Origin: Holothuria scabra
Lineage: Eukaryota; Echinodermata; Holothuroidea; Aspidochirotida; Holothuriidae
Reading direction: 5' to 3'
Assembly (NCBI GenBank): GCA_037179385.1
Contig: CM074193.1
Location: 9,321,547-9,385,546, forward strand
DNA: 64,000 nucleotides
The notes under the pieces are model-generated. The model worked only from the letters and a program-made list of their open reading frames with translations, searched no databases and was not told the DNA's origin. The stretch's first letter is position 1, and every line of letters starts with the position of its first letter. This document shows positions 13,058 through 24,770 of this stretch, in pieces. The translations under genes were made by a program, and so were the position numbers.

Positions 13058-13176
13058 GTTTGAACAGCATTATACTCAATCAACGTTACACTTTCACAAC
13101 TACATGGCTTAACCTGGGCCTAATTTTAGTCACTTAAGTCTCAAGCTGAATCGAATGTATAATTCGCTCCTCAGTC

Positions 13177-14051
13177 TTAAAGCAGCTTATGCTGTTTGAT
13201 GGAAAAAAAATAACCTTCATCGTTTATCTTCAGTCTTGCTCTTCCATTTGATACCACCCCGATAGAAATCTTTCACGCCAGGTTTTTTTCCGGTGAAATT
13301 TCACTAATTAGAGCGCTAATTACAATAAAAAAAAACTTCATCTACTTTTTTCAGCTAAACTCTTATGCAAAGACAACGGGCTCTTATCTCAATTTGACCA
13401 ATTACAATGCAAGAAATGAATGACGTAAAATTATGCCTACCCTTTGACACAACGATGTACGTATTGCCAATATATCACACATGTTGTGTACATGCATTAC
13501 AGGAGTCCTTTCACAACCGTTCTGGCCCAATACAGAATGACAGTTAGTTTCACACGTATGTAACCCAAAGATTGTTTTTGAATGCCAAGCCACAGCATCA
13601 AATCAAAGAGAAAATGAACATTATCTTGAAACTTGGGACGGATTCAAATAGCACAATCAGCGACAAAATTAAAAACTGAACGATGGAGCCGAAACAAGTG
13701 AGTAGGAATTTGTTACTGAATCTGGGTTCACAAATGAAACGAACGAATTGCGCAGCCGGTTCGATGCGATGTGCAAATTGGACACGTAAAGGCCCTTTAA
13801 ATAACGTATCAATTGAACGAAATTTCACTGTCTGTTTTGTTTACGTTTTGCTTGACTCCTTCTCAAAATGACTTTCTGAATATGCATCAAATTCATTGGG
13901 CGGAGCTAGAGCAAGATAATAAGGCAGAATAGCGTTTGGAAACCGTTGAAATCTTTTCGAATTTTTTAAAGCTTTTTACATTTGTATGGAGTACAGCCCA
14001 TACATTTGATGAACACTGGAAACGTAAAAATAACAGCATAAGCTGCTTTAA
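13177..14051. mobile_element. TTAA-flanked MITE
   Basis: TTAA at 13177-13180 and 14048-14051 bracket perfect inverted ends AGCAGCTTATGCTGTT and AACAGCATAAGCTGCT. TTAA duplication is the hallmark of the piggyBac superfamily, but these ends do not begin with the usual CCC/CCY, so the family is unsure. The interior of about 865 bp has short frames only, and a frame of 76 codons or fewer on either strand is not recognisable. Confidence 0.65.
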
Positions 14052-17000
14052 GTAGTCTACGTATTAATGAGTAAAGTTACAGCATAGGAATGTTTGAATC
14101 TGTTGAGTTTTTTTCAAGGGACAAAGACTAGCGCGATGACTAGTACCAGCACTTGCCAAAGTAGGCCCTTGCACACAGTCCCACACTAAGGTGTGGAGAG
14201 CAATACTATCGGTATTAGGCAAAGGATGTACGGCTTTACTTTAGGCTTAGTCCTACTTCAATGCATGTTACTACAACAGGTTAGGCTATACAGGCTAGTA
14301 TAGTACAGTCGCAGAACGGTGCGCTAGCGAAGGGCAGTTTAAGGACTACTTTGCGTATTCCCTCTCAAACTCACACCTTTATACATTGAAAATACAAATG
14401 AGGTGATGTTATTCAATGGATTTTTACAATTTCCCTGCTTTTTGCAAATTTTGATTGGTTTATTTGACTGTTTCATACCTTTTTATCCTTCTCCTCGTTC
14501 TCTGTAGTTGCCATATTTTCGGTCGTCTGCTCTCGATGTTGACAGTTGTTTGCACCTCAAGGTCAAAGGTTACAGTAAACTTAAGCGATCATCCTCGTTG
14601 ATCGAAGAAGTTTTTCATTTTTCATATCACTAATAGCGATTAGTTTAGTGAAACCCAAAATTTATCGCCATTGCTACTAGCGATAATTTCTAGCTAGCGA
14701 TCAACTTAGCGATGATCGCTAAATTTGACGTTAGTGAAATCGGCCCCAGGGTCTGCAAATTGACTGTCTCATGCGGTAATTTGTTCCAATCAAGGATAGT
14801 TGATGGAAAGAAGGAAGAATTTAGGGCTCGATTTTCTTGGTTGTGCGATTGTCAGGGACAACTAAAATTTCATATGGACAACCAAAAGTTAAAGGTTGGT
14901 TGTCCAATGGACAGCCATTTTTTTCACAGATTGAAGTACGGTATTGAAGAGGTTTGCTGCCATTGCCAACTGATCAGCCCTTTCAACTCCTAACATCATT
15001 AAATATTTCAGACTTCAAGTGTTTCTGCTCTTCAAACATCACATATCTTCTTTCTGCAAGACCAATAAGCCTTATACAGTACATGAAGGCAATAACTGTT
15101 TTGCAATTGTGCAAAAACCGTTGCAGACAACCAAATTTCCTTGTGGACAACTCAAATTAGTGAAATGGTTGCCCGAAGCACAACCGTAAATTTTTCTGAA
15201 AATCATGGCCTTGATTTATACTGGGTGGTTTTGAAATTAATATACTTAAGGGCTTTGCTTTTATTGGTAATCTTGTTTCAACAATGTTGGAATAGGTGGA
15301 GTCACAAATTTGGTAGGTCTAATCTGCCTCTGCCTTGCTGGAAGAAAAGTTAGATACTGATCCTGTGGGAACGCTCGTACAGTAGCTGGTCAAATGTTAA
15401 GGATTTTGTACATATACTGTAACCTAATCTATCGTTTTTACTACTGAACTGTAATGGAGGAAGTTTCAGTTTTTTAAGAAGGTCAGTCATGAAACCTTTC
15501 TCTCTGAAAAGCTGGGTTTGTCCAATGTATTTGTGTTGAAGATTGTGTGGAGCCAGTACAAAGATATAAGAAAGACTGGACATGGACTACAGTCCCTAAT
15601 GGTAGTCCAACAGCTTAATAAGTTACACTTTTACCCATGAAGAATTTATAAGCTGCTTTCATTGTGGTCATTCAGTGAATAATTTTGATGTGCCTACACT
15701 GTGACATTTGTCATCGAAACACTCCCCTCAATATACTCAACTTTTATTTACTAACTTCCATGCATTGCACAACACCCAAAACTTCTCCATATACTGTACC
15801 TTTGTACAGGCTTCTGACAATCCTTACCAAAAATGATGGGACAAAGCAAGAAAACTATTGTATATTAAATACCTCTACTCGTCAGATAGGTTATGGTTTG
15901 ACAATTGATGCTCATGAATTACAAGGACACAATTAAAACTACCAAAATAAAACCCTCAGGACAAACTAAAGCCTCAACTATCCTTAAAAAGGAGGTTGTA
16001 AAAACAAAGGATGGCATAAGCCATATGGGATGTCCCCCTCATGTCATCACAAGATTTGCATATTGGGCACGTCCAAGCTATAAGGTCCCCTCAAATGACA
16101 AAATAGGAAACTAATAATATGAATGCATATTTGGTATCATCATAAAGCCAATAGTTCATATTAAATCTTGGCACATTTTTCTTTTACAAAAATCCATATT
16201 TCAGGTGAGTAATAACACCTAATTTGCATAATTTAGGCCTACATATTATGGGTGTTTCGTATATAATATGGGACATCTTTTAATTGATGTACAGTGTAGC
16301 TTACTAAAGGAATTCATTGAATATGACTTTTCTTCATGAACATGTGTGTATCAACACAGAGTTTCAAAAAAAGCTAAAAAAGTAGAAAATATGTAATTAA
16401 TTATGCTTACTAGGCTGCTGCCTTTGGTCATCTGTCTGTCCCATACAAAACATTTTCAGATGATTTTTTTTAACCCCATGAAAAGAGTTGTAAATTTTTT
16501 ATTTCAATTTTCTCAGAACGTCTAATTTACAAGAAAGTTACAAAATAACACTAACCTTTAATATGTAATTAAGCCAACCTATTGTAATAAAGACACAAAT
16601 CATCTTTATACAGTAGATGTAGTCTATAAAAACACTGTGAGAGCCTGGACTCTCACCTTGTTCCTCTCAAATGGTACAGTAAGAAAGGCCAATCAATACC
16701 TTTTTCCCCGCAATCAAACTACTGTATATCTTAACTCCCCCCCCCACTTTCACAAGCTCATACCACTGGACCATCAGCATGTGCATACACGGTGTTCATT
16801 GGAAGTCTTTTGACTGTATGCAGTGAAGCAGCTAACTGGGCAGTCATCTTGAATTGAATATTGTTTTAAATGGCTTTTTTCAACATATAATCCTAACTAA
16901 CAACACAGTTTGGTTTTTCGGGAGGTACAGTTCAATTAAGATTGCTGTTTTTGTGACTGGAATATTAAATAAAGGAACACATTGTAGTGTATGAAGGATA

Positions 17001-18454
17001 AAATGTCCCATGCGAAACTGTCCCGTATGAAAAACTGCTTTTACTCCCACATGCTGTTATGGATTTGTTTGAAACTTGGATATAATATTCTTTTGGTAGT
17101 GGGCCATCTGGGGTGTTCAGGAATTTGGGTCCTAAGGTCCTATGTGATGCTGTCACACCTTGGTACAAGGATCAGTCACTATTAGAACAACAAAGAAATG
17201 CAAAGATTTTAATTTGAGTAGTAAAGCAGTGGCATCACAAATTAGTGCAATCTACCATTTAAATTTGACTGCAGTGCTTGAAATATTTTCAGGACTGACT
17301 TTTTCAGCAGGAACTGTTAATTTTCTCATCAAATCTCTTCCTTTCGGAAAATCCCAGTTGATTTTGGAATCAAAAGCCAAAGGCTTCTAGGCTTACAATA
17401 GTCTCTTAAATACGCGAGCGTGACTGCCATCCTAATTTATCCCCCCCCCCCCCCGCAACACACTTTCTGGAACTTTCTATCGAAATGAATGGGGACTGCG
17501 TGCGCTTTACCAGTTTACGCGACTTCACAATGATACTCGTACGGTGTTCTGTGGTAAACAAATATTTCGAAAGCTACACTACATTTTTGGAAGTTGCAGT
17601 GATCAAAGCCTGCTTTAAATATTTTGGCCTTTCAAGAGACATCAAATGATCAAGTTAGTTGTGTTAGATGGAGTTTAAGGGCCTATTGCTCAAGTGATCG
17701 AAAACAGCTGCAATATTTGCGTTAGGTATGAGAAAAGAAAGTTATGACAGCTTGTCAGTGATTTCAACAAGAGCCATGATTTCAAAAGTAAGGGAGAGGG
17801 AACACTGAGGGTACAGGAAAATGTTTGGGGCAATAATTAGTGTCACCCAAAGCACTTGACTGCGTAGCAGACTATGGATCATATTCCTTGATCAGTGTTA
17901 TCCTAACAATAGATATGGTTTGTGAAGAACTGAATAGACCGAGTCTGCTCTGTGAGGTTTTAAAGAACAAGCTCTTTAGGATAGGGTCAATGCATGGGAC
18001 CGACTTAAAGTTTTGGTGGGGTTCAGTGGGGCCCAAATGCTCTTCAGGTTTTAGTACATCCGTGGCTGCAAAATAAAGCCTAAGCATATGTATATTTTAC
18101 TTTAAAAGATTGATCCATGAACCGCCAAGGACCCCTGTTCCATTGGGAAAACTCTTGATGGGCTTGGGATCTATGGGGCAATATGGTCCGTCTCTGAAGC
18201 TGTGAGGTTGCAGCATATGGCACATGTCTGCGTGAAAAACAAACGGCAAGGTGCTTTTATTTTCCATTGGCTTACATTGGACTAAGCCACGTGTAGAGCT
18301 AGAGGGAGTCCAAGGAGCACAACCCCGAGGAGTTTGAGGTCTTAGTAGGGGTAGGCCTATGGTGAAAAAGTATCAGGAAAAAAGTCTCAGAAAATGTAGG
18401 CCTAATATTAAGTTTTCATTATTTCGTTCATGCACGTATGAGTGAAGGGGTCTG
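14052..18454. other. gene-free interval with GATCGCTA-rich segment
   Basis: Around 14580-14740 there are repeated, partly inverted words based on TAGCGAT/ATCGCTA, probably the end of a further unclassified transposon. The frame of 93 codons at 14712 starts inside this repeat and matches nothing I know. A 14-base C run lies at 17441-17454. No exon series is seen. Confidence 0.4.
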
Positions 18455-18462
18455 ACTATAAC

Positions 18463-19445
18463 CATGGGCGTCCGCAAGGGGGGAAGGGGGCACTTGCCCC
18501 CCCCCTGGAAAATCAAACTTTTGATTAAAAATAAATCATCAAAATACCTTCACTCACAGCGTCAGTTTTCACTCGTGAAATATGCGGACATTTGACCAGG
18601 AATAGCAAAAGAGAAGATGGTGTAGTATGCTGAATAGTGAAATCGTAATTTGGGGACCATCATTCGTGATATCTATTGGAAATTTGTAATTGTAAAAACT
18701 ATGTACTAGCCTAGTTGTCAGGTGTGTAGTGTGCATATGGCATCCGACCATTAATGAATGCGTTGGTCTTGGTTTGGTCCCGTGCTGATCTCAAGTGGTG
18801 ACGCGCGGGTGTAACTTGGATATACAAGGTGAATACGGGGGTGGGGGAGGGGGTTTATGCATGGTTCATAATTAGGTAACGGACATAGGCCTATATAGGC
18901 TGTTTGACAGTTGTAAGTTTTATCGTGCAGAGGCGTGCGAGGCCGTTACCGAGAGGCAGATTTCCCTTCAACAATTTTTTGCATTGAAAATTCTAAAAAT
19001 CTAAAAATTACAGACATGAAATTTCTGTTTCAGGGCTGGGTACATGCAGCTTATAACACTCGCCAAGTGTCATTTCCGGCCATCTGGAGGGTTTGTAAGG
19101 CCCAAAATTTTCTTGAACGCTCCGCGCCAACCGATGATGGCGCTCTGCTTAGATAGTGTACACAATTCAATCATCCATGATTTTCCCTTCAAAAATTCTT
19201 TACATTGAAAATTCTAAAAATCTAAAAATTACAGACATGAAATTCCTGTTTCCAGGCTGGGTACATGCAGCTTAGAACACTCGCCAAGTGTCATTTCGGC
19301 CATCTGGAGAGTTTGTAAGGCCCAACATTTTCTTGTACGCTCCGCGCCAACCGATGGTGGCACTCCTCTTAGATAGTGTACACAATTCAATCATCCATGA
19401 ATGATCTCGCCCCCCCCCTTATAAAAATTTCTGCGGACGCCCATG
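18463..19445. mobile_element. hAT-like MITE with CATGGGCGTCCGC ends
   Basis: The ends CATGGGCGTCCGCA and TGCGGACGCCCATG are perfect inverted repeats, each followed inward by a C/G homopolymer patch. The flanks ACTATAAC (18455-18462 and 19446-19453) are an exact 8-bp target duplication, as in hAT insertions. The interior carries a 221-bp direct duplication and no transposase. Confidence 0.85.
18962..19400. repeat. two tandem 221-bp units inside the MITE
   Basis: Unit 1 begins TTCCCTTCAACAA at 18962 and unit 2 begins TTCCCTTCAAAAA at 19183. Both run through CAGACATGAAAT, TGGGTACATGCAGCTTA and CGCTCCGCGCCAACCGATG to CAATTCAATCATCCATGA. They are close copies, so the duplication is recent relative to the insertion or is characteristic of the family. 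Confidence 0.8.
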
Positions 19446-19612
19446 ACTATAACTCTATGAGGATAAAAGCCCCCAGCTGGTGTGGCCACTGATATACTAG
19501 GCTTAAAAGAGATTAACTTTCGCCTAGCACACCGTTCTGGTCAGTCGAAAACAAACCTCCCGGTAGTCCGATAGGCCCGGCCAAAGGATCATATGCCCTG
19601 CACGGCCGCGAG

Positions 19613-20090
19613 GCAAGCCAACTCGGTCCCAAGCCAACTCGACCTTAAGCCAACTCGTCCCAAGCCAAGTCTCCCCAATTCATTTTTAATAATAATTAGC
19701 GTATAATAGCACAACGAAAATCCATACTACTTTCAAAGGTCGTTTATTTTAATTTTAAATTTTTTAACCTATAAATTTGATTGGGGAAAGGGGGTAATTA
19801 TAAGAACACTGCAGTCCCTTATACCAACAGCCGGACCTTGGCCTACCTACAACATTACCACGATTTTGACACTCTTGAGAAACTGTACCAACGTATATTA
19901 GACCTAACGTTACACCTTTTAACTTAGAACCTGTGTGAGACTGAGATAATATTACGCAAGTCACTTTTTCATAATTTAAGTGTAGAAAATCACACCATTT
20001 TTCATATTGGGGCCGACTTGGCTTGGGGCCGAGTTGGTTTGGGACGAGTTGGTTTGGGGACTACTTGGCCCAAAAGAGAACGCCGAAACC
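19613..20090. mobile_element. short foldback element, AAGCCAACTCG arms
   Basis: The left arm (about 19613-19677) repeats AAGCCAACTCG with GTCCC/ACCTT spacers. The right arm (about 20010-20090) holds the inverse, GAGTTGGTTTGGGAC and GGGGCCGAGTTGG. The core word CAACTCGG(C/T)CCC is shared with the larger foldback at 3063-4140, so the two probably belong to one family of different sizes. No coding potential. Confidence 0.65.
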
Positions 20091-22010
20091 CAACACGTCC
20101 CTTTTAATCTTAGGCCTAACGTGCATTAGCATTTAGCCCACACTCTAGGAAGGAGTGTTCGGATAGGGTACATCAGATATCAGTCAACTAGCTGTTACAG
20201 GTATGGCCATAATTATACCGGTCATACTTGTTACACTTATTACCTATAATTCCTGTTCCAATGTCCTTATAATTTATCAACGAATGGATATAGCCTTAAC
20301 GTCTTGCAAAGCGAAATAGCGACCGCAGGCTCCTGGTGTGTGTTGGACATTTAAGCCTAGAAGTTTATACAGCTAAAAGTGCTAAGCTACACAGAAAACT
20401 TTGAACAAACAAAATTAAAGACCCTAACGAAAATATGTAAGAGGCAGTCTAGACTACACTGTACATACTACAGTCTACATAACCTCACGGCAGATAATCT
20501 TTTTCTAGAAGTCCTCTCGACTCTCTGGCGAAGAGTCAAGGGGCGAAAATGTCCCGAAAATGTTAAGGTTTCGGCGTTTAGCTCCTTAAGGGAGCAGAAC
20601 TCCGGAAGTAAATGTTTGGTTTTCGCCCAACGGCAGAAAATCTATACAGTACGTAGTACACAGCCGTATACGATGCTATGCTAGTCTAGTGCCTGTGGAA
20701 CGCTCACGTCGGAACGTCGCGTTGCGACTGAGTGAGCAAAGCATGATCGCGTTAGTATTTCCACATTTTGGAAAGTATTTTCTCAAAGTGTGCATTTAAG
20801 TTTCGAAGAATGTAATGACTTTTTTAAATTGGCTGATTCAGCGGTTTTAAAAGTATCAACTGTACCTTATTTTACAAGGATATGTTCCTTTGTATCACGT
20901 AATATTTTCAAAATATTTTTTGAAACTGTTGGATTTTTTTCAAACTTCACACTTAGCAAAATTTGGAGACACTGAAGTAGAAACACTGAAACAGAGTTGA
21001 AACTAGTTCTGGTTATGATAAAAGACAGTCCGCACTGTGACCAGGCTACTGTAACTGCATTTTAAGTTGGTTTTTGGTAGCTCTCTGGGTGTTATTTTTC
21101 CTTTTTGTCACATGTTTAACTGATCGACTTTTCTTGAACTTTATACAGTTGTTTCTGGGGTAGTAAGTGTGTTCATATTGCAAATAAGCAGAACTCTGGC
21201 CCTGTATACAAAGTGTCGTAATGATATTATCAGAGTGTGTAAAGAGAAAATCCGCATTTTCTTAATGTATTTTATTGTTTCATGACGTCACAGGTTTAAA
21301 AATGGGTTGCAGCTGCATAAGCTTACTATTGTAAGCTAAAAACTATGTTCATGCCATTTCCAACATTAAAAACACCAAGTTTCACTTTCCTTAAGTACTG
21401 TACCTACTGTACAGTACATTCAACTGCAGTAGGTGTTACTACATGAAAGATATGGTGGTAAATTACAGTATGAAGCATGAGTGATCTATGCCAGAACTGA
21501 ACCTACATTTAACATTAAACTGGAGCAAAACAATGCAGGTAGTACTGTAAGCAATTAAATGATTCAAGTTTATGACACAAATCATGTGACATTATAATGA
21601 AATAGTTACAATCATCTTCCATTCTTACAGAATAATCCTCTGATTTTGATAGAAATGTTCTGTTCAGTAAGAGACACCAAACAGTATATTTACCACTCAC
21701 TGGCAGACAAATCAACCTCAATCTCAGGTATTTTCCAGTGGTCAAAGGTCATTTAGTATTGTGGTGTTTGTGGCTCAGAACAGACAACAACCTGAGGGCA
21801 ACATTCAAATATGTCATTTTTTCATGAAATTTAGGTACACATCATTCACTGATGTAATAGTGTTTGTGTCTTTGGCAAGTTTCTGTATAGTGACAGCTGA
21901 ATAGTAAAGATAGAGGAGTGGTCCACTGACAGGCTTCTTGCCAGTGGAATTAGGCCCTGTATTCAACCTTACTGTAGTATCCATACTGGTTCTCTCCCCT
22001 TTAGCACAAG
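20091..22010. other. upstream interval of CDK8 with a CpG-richer patch
   Basis: Bases about 20500-20760 are richer in CpG than the surroundings (CGTCGGAACGTCGCGTTGCG near 20707-20726). The CDK8 translation-start exon has an upstream splice acceptor, so a 5' non-coding exon and promoter must lie further left. This patch is a candidate only; no TATA box or defined donor was fixed. A DR1-like TGGTCAAAGGTCA lies near 21739. Confidence 0.25.
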
Positions 22011-22202
22011 CCAGTGAGTAGGACTGTGAACATGTAGCCATTAAACGATCGCATGTGGAATAAACATTTCTTACAAAGCTACAATCGATTAATCGCAAAA
22101 CCTGTTTTGACAGTTTTTTATCCATTTCTGTACTCTGATGATCCCTGGTTTTTTGATTCCTTGCCGTAGGCAGGCAAGGAATCTATGCGATGGTGATGTC
22201 GT

Positions 22203-22224
22203 GTGTATGTGTGTGTGTGTGTGG

Positions 22225-22258
<34 letters not shown>
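22203..22258. repeat. (GT)n microsatellite
   Basis: Interrupted GT dinucleotide run with a GGGGG break. It gives histidine/threonine-rich minus-strand frames that are not genes. Confidence 0.9.
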
Positions 22259-22299
22259 ATGTGACGCTTTGGCTTGTAAACACGATATCTCAAGAAGGG

Positions 22300-24770
22300 T
22301 AAGTCCGAGGGATCTCATACTTGGCATGTGGATTGCCCATATTGAGTAGATGATCCCTATTGTTTTTGGTGGACGTCAAAGGTCACTTGGGGTCACGAGA
22401 GGTTAAAAGGTCAAAATCTTGTAAACACGATATCTCGAGAACGGTACATGTGACTATGCTCATATTTGGTGTGTGGGTTGGTCATATTGAGTAGATGATC
22501 CCTATCGATTTTCTTGGAGGTCAAAGGTCATTTGGGGTCACGAGAGGTCAATGGGTAAATTCCTTAGAAATTGCTTGTAAACACGGTATCTCAAGAAGGG
22601 TAAGTGTGACTATGCTCATATTTGGTGTGTTCATTGGCCATATTGAGTAGATGATCCCTATTGTTTGTGGTGTAGATCAAAGGTCATTTGGGGTCACTAG
22701 AGGTCAAAAGGTCAAAACTTCGTAAACACGATATCTGGAGAACGGTACATGTGACTATGCTCATATTTGGTGTGTGGATTGGTCATATTGAGTAGATGAT
22801 CCCTATTGATTTTTGTGGAGGTCAAAGGTCATTTGGGGTCACGAGAGGTCAATAGGTAAATTCCTTAGAAATTGCTTGTAAACACGGTATCTCAAGAAGG
22901 GTAAGTGTGACTATGCTCATATTTGGTGTGTGCATTGGCCATATTGAGTAGATGATCCCTATTGTTTTTGGTGTAGATTAAAGGTCATTTGGGGTCACTA
23001 GAGGTCAAAAGGTCAAAACTTCGTAAACACGATATCTGGAGAACGGTACATGTGACTATGCTCATATTTGGTGTGTGGATTGGTCATATTGAGTAGATGA
23101 TCCCTATTGATTTTTGTGGAGGTCAAAGGTCATTTGGGGTCACAAGAGGTCAATAGGTAAATTCCTTAGAAATTGCTTGTAAACACGGTATCTCAAGAAG
23201 GGTAAGTGTGACTATGCTCTTATGTGGTGTGTGCCTTGGCCATATTGAGTAGATGATCCCTATTGTTTTTGGTGGAGATCAAAGGTCATTTGGGGTCACG
23301 AGAGGTCGAAAGGTCAAAACTTCGTAAACACGATATCTCGAGAACGGTACATGTGACTATGCTCATATTTGGTATGTGGGTTGGTCATATTGAGTAGATG
23401 ATCCCTATTGTTTTTGGTGGAGGTCAAAGGTCATTTGGGGTCACGAGAGGTCAAAACGTCAAAACTTCGTAAACACGATATCTCAAGAACGGTACATGTG
23501 ACTGTGCTCATATTTGCTTTGTAGGTTGGTCATATCAAGTAGATGATCCATATTGTTTTTGGTGGAGGTCAAAGGTCATTTGGGGTCACGAGAGGTCAAA
23601 AGGTCAAAACTTCATAAACACGATATCTCGAGAACAGTACATGTGACTATACTCATATTTGGTGTGTAGGTTGGCCATATTGAGTAGATGATCCCTGTCG
23701 TTTTTGGTGGAGGTCAAAGGTCATTTGGGGTCACGAGAGGTCAAAAGGTCAAAACTTCGTAAACACGATATCTGGAGAACGGTACATGTGACCATACTCA
23801 TATTTGGTGTGTAGGTTGGTCATATCGAGTAGATGATCCATATTGTTTTTGGTGGAGGTCAAAGGTCATTTGGGGTCACGAGAGGTCAAAAGGTCAAAAC
23901 TTCATAAACACGATATCTCGAGAATGGTACATGTGACTATGCTCATATTTGGTGTGTGGGTTGGTCATATTAAGTAGATGATCCCTGTCGATTTTCGTGG
24001 AGGTCAAAGGTCATTTGGGGTCACGAGAGGTCAAAAGGTCAAACTTCGTAAACACGATATCTCGAGAACGGTACATGTGATTATACTCATATTTGGTGTG
24101 TGGGTTGGTCATATTGAGTAGATGATCCCTTTTATTTTTGGTGGAGGTCAAAGGTCATTTGGGGTCACGAGAGGTCAAAAGGTCAAAACTTCATATACAC
24201 GGTATCTCGAGAATGGTACATGTGACTATGCTCATATTTGGTGTGTGGGTTGGTCATATTGAGTAGATAATCCCTATTGATTTTCGTGGAGGTCAAAGGT
24301 CATTTGGGGTCACGAGAGGTCAATAGGTAAATTTCTTAAAAATTGCTTGTAAACACGATATCTCAAGAAGAGTAAGTGTGACAAATCTCATATTCGGTGT
24401 GTGCCTTGGCCATATTGAGTAGATGATCCCTACTGTTTTTGGTGGAGATCAAAGGTCATTTGGGGTCACGAGAGGTCAAAAGGTCAAAACTTCGTAAACA
24501 CGATATCTCGAGAACGGTACATGTGACTATACTCATATTTGGGGAGTGTGTTGGCCATATTGAGTAGATGATCCCTATCGTTTTTGGTGGAGGTCAAAGG
24601 TCATTTGGGGTCATGAGAGGTCAAATGGTCAAAATTTCGTAAACACGATATCTCAAGAACGGTACATGTGACTGTGCTCATATTTAGTGTGTGGATTGGT
24701 CATATTGAGTAGATGATCCCTATTGATTTTCTGAAAGGTCAAAGTTCATTTGGAGTCAGCATGTTCAAAG
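22300..24770 (+). repeat. AGGTCA-rich satellite, about 17 monomers of 144-157 bp
   Basis: Each monomer reads roughly: GTAAACACGATATCTCGAGA, ACGGTACATGTGACTATGCT, CATATTTGGTGTGTGG, TTGGTCATATTGAGTAGATG, ATCCCTATTG, GGTGGAGGTCAAAGGTCATT, TGGGGTCACGAGAGGTCAAA. The AAAGGTCA core recurs near 22377, 22522, 22679, 22824, 22981, 23127, 23282, 23426, 23570, 23714, 23865, 24006, 24152, 24295, 24452 and 24596, with a decayed copy near 24740. At least 11 monomers contain a perfect AGGTCAAAGGTCA. In the left part, 145-bp and 157-bp monomer types alternate, giving a dimeric period of about 302 bp. Confidence 0.9.

Noticed and set aside
14712..14993. 93-codon plus-strand frame with several Cys residues
   Set aside because: It begins within ATCGCTA-type repeats, matches no family I know, and has no supporting exon structure.
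22089..22327. Threonine/histidine-rich minus-strand frames
   Set aside because: Direct translation of the (GT)n microsatellite.
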